From contig OX335650.1 of NCBI GenBank assembly GCA_946894095.1, positions 21,798,001 to 21,862,000 on the forward strand: DNA of 64,000 bases. The letters are read 5' to 3'. The position numbers were made by a program, and so were the translations under genes. Numbering within the stretch: the first letter of the stretch is position 1; each line of letters begins with the position of its first letter. Below, in pieces: positions 9,911-20,171 of the stretch. A model generated the notes under the pieces. It was not told where the DNA came from. It saw only the letters and a program-made list of their open reading frames with translations, and did not search any database. This DNA is from Incurvaria masculella. Taxonomy: Eukaryota; Arthropoda; Insecta; Lepidoptera; Incurvariidae.

Positions 9911-10970
9911 AAAAAACCTGGCGTCATTAGATCCCCTAATGACGCCACAATGCACGCCTTATTTTATTTTCCATTTAGTATCCCTCCCGGCGCTGCCGTA
10001 TGTACAAACGTGCTTGACCTAGATTTCCCACAAAAAAAATCTATGGTAATTGAAACTGTCCAGAAGTAGTCAGAAGAATCGGGCTTATCACCCCCCCCCC
10101 CCCCCCCGGGCAAACATACATAGGTAATCGGAGGTTTATGGTTGGTATGGTTGCTAATTTACAGAAGCTGATATTTTTCAGTTTTCTCTCAAATTATTAA
10201 ATGCCATCTTCACAGGTACGAGTTTTTGACCGATATTTGAAAATATTTCGTGCTTGTACCTAGGAATACATGTATTTTTTATAGTTTGTATATAGTTTTT
10301 ACCAAAATGGCCGATTTTATTTAATTGTAAAGGGTGTAAGTCTATAAATAGGCGCACATGTCATGCAAGAAATAAAACCGTTCTCAATTATTATAGTAAT
10401 CTTATGTTTAAAATTTACGGGATCAGGCTTTTTCGAAAGTGCCTAAGATCGGCCTGTCATATACGATAAAAGTCATCGTCAGTAGCATCTGCCTAATACC
10501 TTCAGGCACAGTGGATCACTCCTGAAAAAATTTAATTCTTACATTTGCCGGCATACTGGCAAATTCCTAGGCTTGAAAGCCTGATTGAAGCATACGCCTC
10601 CGACGACGTATGCCTTATTACTTATTCTGTGTTGTAGGCAGCAGCCACTTGACTACAGTAGTCAGTAGTAGCCAGTAACTGGCTAGTAGGCAGACTGTCG
10701 CCAAGGCTATGGTCGGAATTGTGCTCAAAGGTCCAGCGTGAATACAGTTGGTCCGAATCGCGCTGACGGTGCTCAGAAATGCAAGATTGTGAGGTGTGAC
10801 GTTACGATGACGTCATCGTTCAAGTGCTTACGGTCGCAGGACGAAACCGTGAGCGATATCAGCGGCAGCCATAGATCGATCGGCAATTTTGATTTTGACA
10901 CTGCAAGTAGAGAACACATAACATGAATCACCGCTTTCGCTCGCCTTTTATTTATTTTATTTATGTATTT
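9911..10970. other. Unassigned spacer
   Basis: A CCTAATGACGCCA-type inverted pair lies at 9922-9952 (GGCGTCATTAGATCCCCTAATGACGCC), about 27 bp in all. A C17 homopolymer is at 10091-10107. No conserved coding signal; the 62-66 codon frames around 10738-10973 look fortuitous. Confidence 0.45.
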
Positions 10971-11006
10971 CAAATCAAATCAAATCAAATCAAATCAAAT
11001 CAAATC
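10971..11006 (-). repeat. (GATTT)n 3' tail of the LINE
   Basis: Seven CAAAT units on the plus strand. The nested LINE at 50424-51569 ends in a related, degenerate GATTT tail, so the two belong to families with the same 3'-end type. Confidence 0.85.
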
Positions 11007-11414
11007 GTTTATTTAGCGCATAACAACAATATACATAAAACAACAATAAACAAGACATAATAAAAAAGAGAAACTTATAACATAAAAACATGCATTAAGA
11101 TGTAAGTGCTGCGCTAAATAGGTATGCACTCAGCCGGTACGCAGCTCTCGCTGCTAAGCTGGTTTTCAGTACACCCCTTTCAGAATCCTTTCAAAACAAT
11201 TACTTAAATTAGGCGCCTATGGACAGGGTACATTAATGACGAGAAGGAGAGTGGATATATGAGAGTGAAAAAGAAAAAATAAAAAAATTGAAAAAAAGAA
11301 AAATCGGTACCTTCGTGTGTGATGTATGTATGTGTAGTGTATGTGTGTGTGAGAGGATATGAGAGGGTGTATATGACTGCGTGCGATCGAAAGTGTGGGG
11401 CAAAAAGTCGAGCT

Positions 11415-14252
11415 TTATATCGTTTGCCTTTGCAAATAATATTTTTTGAGGATTTTCTTGAAAGTTCCCTTTGACTGTGCCTGACGCGCTGGGGGAGGCA
11501 AATCATTCCAGCACTTAGTTGCAGCGTACCGGAAACTTCCTCTAAACTTAACTGACTTGTGCGATGGAATGATTAGAAGCTGATCGCGTTTCCGTGTGTT
11601 GTGTGTGTGTACATCTCTAGACCAGTTAAGTTTATTATGTAGGTATTTAGGCGTCCCATGTTTAATGACGTCAAAAAGCAGCGCAGCTAGATGTAAGTCC
11701 CGACGCGATTTCATGCAGAGCCAGTTGTGCTCATTGATGAACGGCCTGACGTGTGCCCACCGTGGTATGTCAAAACAGAATCTAGCGCATGCATTTTGGA
11801 TTCGCTGGACCAATCGCACAGAAGCTGCATCCAGGTTGGGTCCATACGCTGCATCCGCGTAATTAAAATGACTGAGGACCAACGCCTCCACAAGTTGTAC
11901 TCTAATCTCTTCCGACAGATGTCTTCTGACTGCATATAAAGTTTTTAGAGTAAACAAGCATAACCTAGCTTTCTTTCTAATGTGCTCACGAAAACGTAGA
12001 TCCTGGTCCACCCAGAGACCTAGGTTCCGAGCGCAGCGTTCTCTAAGAATGTCTTCTCCATTTATATGCAGTCTTAGCCCAGCAGTATCAACTTTTTTTA
12101 TTTGTGTCTTAGTGCCCACAACAATATATTGGGATTTAGCGGCATTTAATTTTAGATCATGATCGAGCGATATTTTAAAAATTCTACTCAAATCTGCATT
12201 CATGAGTGCCTCTGCTTGTGTAACAGTATCTGGATGAAATGAGAAATAAGCCTGTGTGTCATCTGCATACATGTGGGTTTTCATATCATTCACCTGTGCC
12301 AAAAGGTCTGCCACGTATACAGTGTACAGCAGGGGAGACAGTATTGAACCCTGTGGAGTGCCGCGATTGAGAACAATAGGATTAGAACGCTTCACGGATC
12401 CGTCCTCTACCGTACACTCAACCACCTGCGATCTGTCTCTAAGCCGACTAGAAAACCATGCGCAAGTTGATTTTGAAAGCCCAAAATGCGATAGCTTAGC
12501 GAGTAGCAGGGAGATGTTGATGGTATCAAATGCACGGGAGAAATCTAGCAATACCAGAACCGATGCGTCTCCATTGTCTGCCGCCACCAAAAGTTCATCC
12601 ACTACATGCACCAGCGCTGTCGTAGTACTGTGGTTTTTGCGAAACCCAGACTGATGTGAAGGTATTGCTCCATTAGCCTGAAGAAAAGCGGAGACCTGGG
12701 AATAAGCAATACTCTCTACTACCTTCGACAACACTGGTAAGATACTGATTGGTCGAAGATCATTGAGGTCGTTTACGGGAGATTTCTTTGGCAAAGGTCT
12801 AACAATGGCTTGCTTCCAAGACTCCGGATATTCTGAAGTTATTAAGGATCTATTTACAATTCTCGTAATAACGCCAAGCGTACTTGGAAGTGTCAGCCTA
12901 ATCATTTCAATTGAAATGTCATCACACCCGCGCGCATTACTTTTATTTTTTTTTAAACATGTCAATACCTCAAACTCGCTAACCGTATTGAAATTAAATT
13001 CTGCCTCAGTATTGTACTTTTTGCTCATGTAATGTCTTAGTAACGTATCATCTATACTGGATGTCCCATTATCGGAGCAGGCAAAGAATACGTTAAGCTT
13101 ATTTGGGTCACTTAAGTGTTTGGGGATGGTTTGAGAATCAACTTTCTGGATGATATGCTGGTTGATATTTTTCCAAAGTAACTTAGGGTTCTTGAGCTGC
13201 ATGCTGACATTATGTCTAAAAAAAGCTGACTTTTCCCTCTCCAGCGCGGATGTCACTTGGTTTCGCATTGCTCTATAAAAACATTTATGGCTTTCTATTT
13301 CAGATTTTTGCGATCTTATTAGCGCTGCGTCCCGGGAAGCCATCATTTCTTTGATAGTTTGAGTAATCCAAGGTTTTGGCGGTGATTTAACAACGAAAGT
13401 GTGGAGTGGTGCATGACAGTCAAAAACATCAATAATAATATCGTTAAAACGAGTGACCATATCGTCAATAGTATTTGCAAGTAATACATCATCCCAAGGA
13501 GCACTTCGGATATCTATGTCAAAAAGTTCGGTGTTAATTTTGTTCAACGATCTGCAAGTAATTTTACGTGGTTTCAATTTTGTTTTCTTTAAATTGATAT
13601 CAACAATTACACACGCGTGATCACTTAAATCCTTGTTATGATAAACGCAAACTTTCTTAACTAGATTTGGTTTATCTGTACATACTAAGTCCAAAATAGA
13701 TTGGGAATTCTCGGTAATGCGGGTCGGCTCTTGAACCATCTGTTCCAAGTTGTAAAGATTGAGAAAGTCTTTAAATTTCACATTTGGTAAAGCTAAATTA
13801 ATGTTAAGATCCCCAACCAGGAACAGATGGTCACAGTGCTGAAATGTTACCAAGGACTCACCTAGTGCTTCTAGAGCCGTATCGACGGAAACGTGCGCGG
13901 GACGGTAGGCAGTACCGAGTGCGAGACGCGCTCCTCCCGACAGATTTACTTCCAACCAGCACTGCTCTAGTTCGGCGGGGGGGTGCGGGCGCGAGCGAAC
14001 GTGAAGCCCATTTCGGATGTAGAAACCGGTGCCGCCACCTCTGGCGGTGGTGCGCGGTACGCTGCGGAGACCGTAGCCGGGCACGGCCGGGGCGCGCGCG
14101 TATGTTGGTTCGCCAACCCGCATCCAAGTTTCATTAAGAGCAAGTATATCCGGCTTATAACGTTCCATTGTTGCCAAAAGTTCGTCACGGCCAGTACCTA
14201 AAGATTGAGCATTCAATAGTCCAATTTTTAACATGTTTATATTACGAGCCAT
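11415..14252 (-). CDS. LINE ORF2: endonuclease plus reverse transcriptase, 945 aa, intact
   Basis: Residues about 1-230 are an apurinic-like endonuclease of the exonuclease-endonuclease-phosphatase fold: LLNAQS (Asn14), LNETWM (Glu41), VGDLNIN and the final SDHACV motif are all present. Residues about 330-380 are a linker. The reverse transcriptase spans about 440-720, with LRPISILPVLSKVVES, SGFRKNHST, LLDFSRAFDTI, GTPQGSILSPLLY and the catalytic MYADD. A C-terminal thumb region follows and ends KKILKKYYLQRQTI. The endonuclease nicks target DNA and the RT copies the element's RNA at the nick (target-primed reverse transcription), so the product should act in the nucleus. The ATG at 14252 is the first in the frame, lies just after a T22 run, and 945 aa is normal for the family. 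All visible catalytic residues are conserved. Confidence 0.92.
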   Translation of the reverse strand: MARNINMLKIGLLNAQSLGTGRDELLATMERYKPDILALNETWMRVGEPTYARAPAVPGYGLRSVPRTTARGGGTGFYIRNGLHVRSRPHPPAELEQCWLEVNLSGGARLALGTAYRPAHVSVDTALEALGESLVTFQHCDHLFLVGDLNINLALPNVKFKDFLNLYNLEQMVQEPTRITENSQSILDLVCTDKPNLVKKVCVYHNKDLSDHACVIVDINLKKTKLKPRKITCRSLNKINTELFDIDIRSAPWDDVLLANTIDDMVTRFNDIIIDVFDCHAPLHTFVVKSPPKPWITQTIKEMMASRDAALIRSQKSEIESHKCFYRAMRNQVTSALEREKSAFFRHNVSMQLKNPKLLWKNINQHIIQKVDSQTIPKHLSDPNKLNVFFACSDNGTSSIDDTLLRHYMSKKYNTEAEFNFNTVSEFEVLTCLKKNKSNARGCDDISIEMIRLTLPSTLGVITRIVNRSLITSEYPESWKQAIVRPLPKKSPVNDLNDLRPISILPVLSKVVESIAYSQVSAFLQANGAIPSHQSGFRKNHSTTTALVHVVDELLVAADNGDASVLVLLDFSRAFDTINISLLLAKLSHFGLSKSTCAWFSSRLRDRSQVVECTVEDGSVKRSNPIVLNRGTPQGSILSPLLYTVYVADLLAQVNDMKTHMYADDTQAYFSFHPDTVTQAEALMNADLSRIFKISLDHDLKLNAAKSQYIVVGTKTQIKKVDTAGLRLHINGEDILRERCARNLGLWVDQDLRFREHIRKKARLCLFTLKTLYAVRRHLSEEIRVQLVEALVLSHFNYADAAYGPNLDAASVRLVQRIQNACARFCFDIPRWAHVRPFINEHNWLCMKSRRDLHLAALLFDVIKHGTPKYLHNKLNWSRDVHTHNTRKRDQLLIIPSHKSVKFRGSFRYAATKCWNDLPPPARQAQSKGTFKKILKKYYLQRQTI

Positions 14253-14563
14253 TTGTTAAAAAAAAAAAAAAAAAAAAAACATACTTATCCATATAGAAAC
14301 GTATGAAAATGTAGAACCGAGTAGTCCCTTTAGGGTACCGATCGATGCCTGTATATACCAAATATAAATAAATAAGTAACATGTGTAATATAATAAATTG
14401 TGTTTTTACTTTGCTTAATATTAATACTCGTTTCCTATGGAATCTAGATGACCTACAGTGTATTATGTGAGTGTAGTTTGTGTATGATAGTAAGTGTAGC
14501 TGAAAACTATAACCATAATTAGAAATTATATTTTTAATACAACTAACGGACAAATCAAACAGT
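14253..14563 (-). other. Inter-ORF region of the LINE, with a T22 tract
   Basis: 311 nt separate the ORF1 stop from the ORF2 ATG. Directly before the ORF2 start the sense strand carries 22 consecutive T (plus-strand A run 14258-14279). The frames do not overlap, so ORF2 would need reinitiation or internal entry. The U-run may simply be slippage. Confidence 0.7.
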
Positions 14564-15829
14564 TCAAGCGAGGTTGCCGTCGCCGCCGGTAGCGACCGTG
14601 TCGCCGGCCGCGGGCGGGGCGCCCCGGAGCCGCGCGATGTCGCTCGGATTGCGGAGCCGGTGCACAGTACCTCCTTCTTGCTTCTTTGCGAACAGGAGAC
14701 CATTCCGCGTCCACACGTACTTGTGGTTCGCCTTGAGCTGCAGGCGAGCGTCCCGAAATAACTCGCGGGTTTCCCGTGTCAGGTGCTCATTAACGAACAC
14801 CTTGAGGCTCGGGCCTTGCACTCCGACGTCCATCGAAGAAAGTCCGCGCCGAGAGCGCGCTGCCTGCAGAAGCCCGTCACGCACGTCGCGCCTCACCAGT
14901 CGCACGATGATAGGACGGGGGGCGCGCTCGGTGCGCCCGCTCCCCTCCCTCGCCGCCGCCACTGCCTCCGCCGCCTCCGCCGCCGCGGTCCGCCCCGGCC
15001 CGACTCGCTCCACCGACACGACGTCCCGCTCGTCCAGTACTACACCGATCTTTTGTGCGATGACCCCCACGATGTGGCCGAGTCTCTCCCCCTTGGCTTC
15101 CGGGACGCCGCTCACTTTCACGTCATTCAGTAGAGCGACGCGATCCCGAGTATTAATTTCTTCCCTGAGCTCAGCTACCGTGCGGCGCAGGACGGCCGAC
15201 TCGCTCTCGCGGCTCTCCAGTGCTTTGATGCGGTTCTCCACCCCGCCGAGCCGCTTATCCACGTCGTCCAGCCTGCCGTGGCACATCTCAATGGATGCCG
15301 TTGCCGAAGCGATGAACTCGCGCGTCTCGTTTTGCATGTTTGCGAGGTCCAGACGGAGCTTGCGCAACTCGGAAGGGATCATCTTTATTTCAGCGAACTC
15401 CTTCCGGAAAATGCGTATTTCCTCAGCGAGGTCGTTTACAGGATCCATTGTTTTCACGGGTGCATCTGCCGCGGCTGACGCGCATGTAGAAGCCCTCCCG
15501 GGAGCCCCAGGGACGGTGGTGGGGGCAATATCATGTTGCGGGGTAATGGGTGCTTTTCCCGCCATCGAGGTAGAACCGATATTAGCGGCGGGTTCCGGTT
15601 TACCGCCTAGCAAGTTGTAACGCACCGGGGTCTGCGAGCGGTCACCGCGCGGTGTGAAAAGAATTGCACAACCGGGGCAGATCCAACTATCGCGAGCGCT
15701 TCTTGTGCGTACGTCTTCTCTCGAGACATTTACGCAGGCCATGTGAAATACTTCCTTACATTGTTTGCATGTAACTAAGTCGTCTACGCCGAAAGCTGGC
15801 TTTTTGCATGCTTCACATTTGCCGGCCAT
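14564..15829 (-). CDS. LINE ORF1 protein with N-terminal PHD finger, 421 aa, intact
   Basis: Residues 5-54 form a C4HC3 PHD-type zinc finger: Cys5, Cys8, Cys21, Cys24, His29, Cys32, Cys51, Cys54. A low-complexity linker follows, then a heptad-rich coiled coil at roughly 130-225 (EIRIFRKEFAEIK, RLGGVENRIKALES, AVLRRTVAELREEI). The C-terminal part (about 235-405) resembles the RNA-binding region seen in many LINE ORF1 proteins (VKVSGVPE, IIVRLVRRD, KVFVNEHLT, KYVWTRNGLLFAKK). The expected role is binding element RNA as a multimeric chaperone in the ribonucleoprotein; the PHD finger could add chromatin contact, which is inference. GC content is much higher than in the flanks. The ATG at 15829 is directly upstream of the finger, which supports this start. 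Confidence 0.85.
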   Translation of the reverse strand: MAGKCEACKKPAFGVDDLVTCKQCKEVFHMACVNVSREDVRTRSARDSWICPGCAILFTPRGDRSQTPVRYNLLGGKPEPAANIGSTSMAGKAPITPQHDIAPTTVPGAPGRASTCASAAADAPVKTMDPVNDLAEEIRIFRKEFAEIKMIPSELRKLRLDLANMQNETREFIASATASIEMCHGRLDDVDKRLGGVENRIKALESRESESAVLRRTVAELREEINTRDRVALLNDVKVSGVPEAKGERLGHIVGVIAQKIGVVLDERDVVSVERVGPGRTAAAEAAEAVAAAREGSGRTERAPRPIIVRLVRRDVRDGLLQAARSRRGLSSMDVGVQGPSLKVFVNEHLTRETRELFRDARLQLKANHKYVWTRNGLLFAKKQEGGTVHRLRNPSDIARLRGAPPAAGDTVATGGDGNLA

Positions 15830-15870
15830 TTTTATTTATCTTGACCAATAGCAAACGACAATTTATGTTA

Positions 15871-16840
15871 TTTATTTCGCAAATAAACTTTAGTATGAAT
15901 ATTTTCTAAATTTCACTGGCGCGCCATCTATCAGCTCTGGTATGAAATGTTGAACAAGTTTTGCGGTGATCGATACTAGATGGCGCAGATTTAATCGAAT
16001 TGCTATTTGATACTAGATGGCGCTGTGGGCGATAATTTTATTGAGGGTAATTTGGTCTATATTCTTTAATTCTTTATTATTTTTATGGGTTTACAATCCT
16101 TTACATTAAAATAAATATGAAATTTATTCCTGACCTTTTACAGTGTTGATAGTCCTGCTCTGGATAAAGTTCTGGACAAGTTTATGATTGAGTGTCTATT
16201 ATTTTTCTTTGTCAGTTTTCAGATTATTTACGGCACTTAACATTTTACAAACACTTTCACGATTAACTTGCTCTCTAGATTACACGTAACAGTGGTTTTT
16301 ACACTTTTCCAGGGATATTTGTAATAGATACTTGAAATTTGCAGTATTAGTATTTTTTAGTTGCAGTAACGACATAACCGAGTGCAACACTGTAGAAAGC
16401 GCGCTCTCTCTCCGTTGTCGTTCGACGAGTTCGCCTGTTCACCTATCAACATCTCAAAATAACCTTCATCGTCACTCTCATTGTCTCATAATGTGATATG
16501 GTTAATTTTAGCAAATTGTTAATTTTTGAACATTTAATATCATTTGTTTTTTTTAAGAAACATCAGACACTCGTTTGAGGTTATTTTGTTATCGCAAATA
16601 TTACAGTATTCGTGAGTACTGATTCGGACCAGGTGTTTGCACGAATATATTCGTAATCGCTGTTAATGCTATTCGGACCACGGTTTAAGAGCCGTTTGAT
16701 AACGTGTTTTTGAAAAAAGAAATATATCTAAATGAGAAGGATTCAAAAACATCATTTCAAACGATTGGGAAGTTTCCAGTATTTCTTGCGTCAAGCTTTA
16801 GAAAACGGCTCGAAGCTTTCGTTATTTAAATATTGATGAG
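15871..16840. other. LINE 5' flank and unassigned spacer with a TAGATGGCGC repeat
   Basis: GATACTAGATGGCGC occurs twice, at about 15970-15984 and 16010-16024, with a related inverted GCGCCATCTAT at 15920. The rest, including a pyrimidine-rich patch near 16395-16415, is unassigned. Part of the TAGATGGCGC block could belong to the LINE leader. Confidence 0.4.
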
Positions 16841-17300
16841 TAAATATCGCTCGCGAGGCCGCGCACGAGAATGTGCTCTCCTTTGAACTGTCAACTTGCA
16901 AAATGATTTCCATAAAGCCCTCGCAGGATAATCCTGATAAATACGAGGATCCTTATCGGGGGCAGTTGAACTTGTCAGACCCTCTTTTTCGTTTCGTCCT
17001 GAATATTCAAATGAAATATTAAGACGAGTCCCCTCCTCCCCCCCGCAGCATTATCTCGCCGCGGCGGAGGGGCGGGGCGGGGTGGGGGGTGCGGCGGCGG
17101 CGGCGGCGGGAGACCCTCGGCACATAATCTACTGAGAGCCACAAAAGAATCTCCCGAATTGAATTAATTCGCGGGCGAGGTGCCCCCCCCCCCCGCCCCT
17201 CCGCGCCCCGCTCCGCCGACACGCGCGCCTCGAGTGTATTCTATGCCGCCAGTGCTCGCGCTGCTGCTAGCGCGCCGCGTGCGTCGGTGCACTGAGTACA
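16841..17300. promoter_or_regulatory. CpG-rich island, possible host regulatory sequence
   Basis: 17040-17110 and 17180-17290 are strongly G+C rich (GGCGGCGGCGGCGGCGGG), separated by a non-repetitive segment with AATTGAATTAATTCGCG. Nothing here matches the mobile elements in the window, so it may be single-copy host DNA such as a promoter or 5' exon. No TATA box, start site or splice site can be assigned with confidence. Confidence 0.3.
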
Positions 17301-17349
17301 TGGTGGTACTTTATCTACATGTAAACATTTAAATTCGTTCAATATACAC

Positions 17350-17376
17350 TCATGGAGGTGAAGAAATCACCTCCAT
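17350..17376. repeat. Short palindrome CATGGAGGTGA...TCACCTCCATG
   Basis: The two 11-bp arms flank AGAAA. A near-identical palindrome occurs at about 59726-59750, so this is a dispersed motif and not a private hairpin. Confidence 0.6.
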
Positions 17377-17507
17377 GTATACACTACATTAAATGTTCAG
17401 ACAAACTCGTCGGCATTTAATGCATCGTAATGAGGTAATTGTATACCAAAAGGTGCTAGCTCAGCATAATTCCTAAGCGGCCAGTACTACCTGAGTTGAG
17501 GTGACAA

Positions 17508-17946
17508 AAAAAGGAGGAGGTTCTCAATTCGTCTGCATGTTTTTTTATGTTTGTTACCTCATAACTTTTGCCTGGGTGAACCGATTTTGATGATTATTTT
17601 TTTAATTGAAAGCTAGTACTTCCCAAATGGTCCCATTTTAATTTGGTTAAGTTCTGACTACGATATCCATGAGAAAATCATAAAAGTCTTAAATTTGTAT
17701 TAAGATGTGCGCGACAAATGGACGAATAACTCAATATAACGCCAACCGATTTCGGTGATTCTTTTTTTATTGGAAAGGACGTGTACAAATTAGTAAGTGT
17801 ACTTCAGATTCACTAAAAATAAACAAATAAAAAACAATTTAACAAAAAAAATAACCGACTTCAAAGAAAAAGCACTAAAAAGTAAAAAAATAATTTCCAT
17901 TTTTAACCGACTTCAAAAAAAGGAGGAGGTTATCAATTCGTCTGTA

Positions 17947-17977
<31 letters not shown>

Positions 17978-19095
17978 TGTTTGTTACCTCATAACTTTTT
18001 CCTGGGTGAACCGATTTTGATGATTATTTTTTTAAATGACAGCTAGTGCTTCCCAAGTGGTCCCATTTTAATTTGGTTAAGTTCTGACAATGATATCCAT
18101 GAGAAAATCATGAAAGTCTTAAATTTGTATTAAGATGTGCGCGACAAATGGACGAATAACTCAATATAACGCCAACCGATTGCGGTGATTCTTTTTTTAT
18201 TGGAAAGGACGTGTACAAATTAGTAAGTTTATTTCAGATTCACTAAAAATTAACAAATAAAAAAACAAATTTAACAAAAAAAATAACCGACTTCAAAGGA
18301 AAAGCACTAAAAAGTAAAAAATAATGTTCATTTTTGTAGTTACGATTTCTGTTATTTTTTGAGTCGGTGTCAGCCAAGGTTAGGTTAGGTTAGGTTAGGT
18401 TAGGTTAGATTAGGTTAGGTTCTCTTGATTGGCGCAGCGCGTGCCCGGCTGACGCCGACTCAAAAAATAACAGAAATCGTAACTACAAAAATGAACATTA
18501 TTTTTTACTTTTTAGTGCTTTTCCTTTGAAGTCGGTTATTTTTTTTGTTAAATTTTTGTAGTTACGATTTCTGTTATATTTTGAGTCGGTGTCAGCCAAG
18601 GTTAGGTTAGGTTAGGTTAGGTTAGGTTCTCTTGATTGGCGCTGCGCGTGCCCGGCTGACGCCGACTCAAAAAAAACAGAAATCGTAACTACAAAAATGG
18701 AAATTATTTTTTACTTTTTAGTGCTTTTTCTTTGAAGTCGGTTATTTTTTTTGTTAATTTTTTTTTATTGGAAAGGACGTGTACAAATTAGTAAGTGTCC
18801 TTCAGATTCACTAAAAATAAACACATAAAAAAATTACCAAAAAAACGACTTCAAAGAAAAAGCACTAAAAAGTATAAAAATAATTGCCATTTTTGTAGTT
18901 ACGATTTTTGTTATTTTTTGAGTCGGTGTCAGCCAAGTTAGCCAAGGTTCTCTTGATTGGCGGTGCGTGTGCCCGGCTGACGCCGACTCAAAAAATAACA
19001 AAAATCGTAACTACAAAAATGGCAATATTTTTTTACTTTTTAATGCTTTTTCTTTGAAATCGGTTATTTCTTTTTGTAATTTTTTTTTATAACTT
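17508..19095 (+). mobile_element. Cluster of GAAGTCGG elements with three hairpins
   Basis: A first unit starts at 17508 and a second at 17907 (both with AAAAAAGGAGGAGGTT). The second runs into a hairpin at 18285-18540; two further hairpins follow at about 18556-18745 and 18840-19080. Each hairpin has arms ending in GAGTCGGTGTCAGCC and GGCTGACGCCGACTC. Apices hold (TTAGG)n at about 18378-18421 and 18599-18628; the third apex has lost it. The cluster looks like serial insertion or unequal exchange within one family. No coding capacity. Confidence 0.85.
18285..18540. repeat. GAAGTCGG hairpin with TTAGG array at its apex
   Basis: Arms of about 90 bp are closely complementary. The apex carries about eight TTAGG units, one degenerate (TTAGA), followed by TTCTCTTGATTGGCGCAGCG. 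Confidence 0.85.
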
Positions 19096-19339
19096 AATAT
19101 AACTTAACTTAATATAACTAAATAAACTTTTATAACACACTGAAATATAATTATAAAAAGGAGAGAAAGAAAGAAGTTGTCAAAGCTGTCATTTATATTT
19201 TCATTTCATAATTTTTACAAAACATAAATACTAAGAATCTGAACAATTTTCCGATACAATATTATCAAATTTGAAGCAAGACTGATCAGCAGATCATGCG
19301 AGGTGAAGGGTAAGTAGATTTTGAAAAAATATATAATTT

Positions 19340-19507
19340 ACATGATCTCGAGTCAAACACTCCCGAATACAGACGCCTAATCAAATTCAACCAATTATGA
19401 TCTTGTAAGATGCCCAATATGCGTGCAACCGAAATTCTTGAAAGGAAGAAGGGGTTTAAAAACACACAATTCAAAATGTCATCAAAAATCAAACACTCAA
19501 GGACTAC
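19340..19507 (+). pseudogene. N-terminal zinc-finger part of an RLE-type non-LTR retrotransposon
   Basis: From about 19394 the frame encodes YDLVRCPICVQPKFLKG followed by RRGLKTHNSKCH, a C2H2 finger (Cys-x2-Cys-x14-His-x4-His). Such fingers sit at the N-terminus of retrotransposons with restriction-like endonucleases. A stop lies just upstream in this frame, so the 5' end is lost or the start is nearby. The frame is interrupted at 19507 by a GAAGTCGG element and the coding signal resumes after 20173. Confidence 0.55.
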
Positions 19508-20171
19508 AAAAAAAAAATTAACAAAAAAAATAACCGACTTCAAAGAAAAAGCACTAAAAAGTAAAAAATAATTTCCATTTTTGTAGTTACGATTTCTGTT
19601 ATTTTTTGAGTCGGCGTCAGCCGGGCACGCGCAGCGCCAATAAAGAGAACCTACCCTAACCTAACCCAACCTAACCTAACCTAACCTAACCTAACCTTGG
19701 CTGACACCGACTCAAAAAATAACAGAAATCGTAACTACAAAAATGGAAATTATTTTTTACTTTTTAGTGCTTTTTCTTTGAAGTCGGTTATTTTTTTGTT
19801 AATTTTTTTTTATTTGTTTATTTTTAGTGAATCTGAAGTGCACTTACTAATTTTTACACGTCCTTTCCAATAAAAAAAGAATCACCGAAATCGGTTGGCG
19901 TTATATTGAGTTATTCGTCCATTTGTCGCGCACATCTTAATACAAATTTAAGACTTTTATGATTTTCTCATGGATATCATTGTCAGAACTTAACCAAATT
20001 AAAATGGGACCACTTGGGAAGCACTAGCTATCATTTAAAAAAATAATCATCGAAATCGGTTCACCCAGGCAAAAGTTATGAGGTAACAAACATAAAAAAA
20101 AAAAACAAAAAAAACAAAAAAAAACATACAGACGAATTGATAACCTCCTCCTTTTTTGAAGTCGGTTAAAA
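19508..20171 (-). mobile_element. GAAGTCGG element, complete, inserted in the RLE retrotransposon
   Basis: In inverse orientation the hairpin comes first (19530-19795) and the element ends CTTTTTTGAAGTCGGTTAAAA. ACTAC flanks both sides (19503-19507 and 20172-20176), a likely 5-bp target duplication. The hairpin apex holds CCTAA repeats at about 19652-19695, the complement of TTAGG. This copy has the uninterrupted TTAA site that is split in the copy at 4286. Confidence 0.8.

Larger units (their letters stand above)
10971..15870 (-). mobile_element. Near-complete CR1/jockey-superfamily non-LTR retrotransposon
   Basis: On the minus strand the order is 5' leader (upstream of 15829), ORF1 (15829-14564), a 311-nt inter-ORF region, ORF2 (14252-11415), a 408-nt 3' UTR, and a 3' microsatellite tail (GATTT)n, seen as CAAAT repeats at 10971-11006. 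Both frames are open from ATG to stop, which is unusual among the LINE remains in this window. A short repetitive tail rather than poly(A) and a PHD-finger ORF1 are features of CR1-group elements. The exact 5' end was not determined and no target duplication was found. It may be recently mobile. Confidence 0.85.

Noticed and set aside
12256..14201. Several plus-strand frames of 60-132 codons across LINE ORF2
   Set aside because: All lie opposite intact ORF2 codons and have no domains.
14574..15620. Plus-strand open frame of 348 codons
   Set aside because: It is the antisense shadow of the GC-rich LINE ORF1, which has clear domains on the other strand. Ser/Arg-rich composition is expected from that.
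18378..18421. True telomere or telomere-fusion site from TTAGG arrays
   Set aside because: Arrays are only 5-9 units, sit at the apex of dispersed hairpins and occur in both orientations several times, so they are part of mobile elements.
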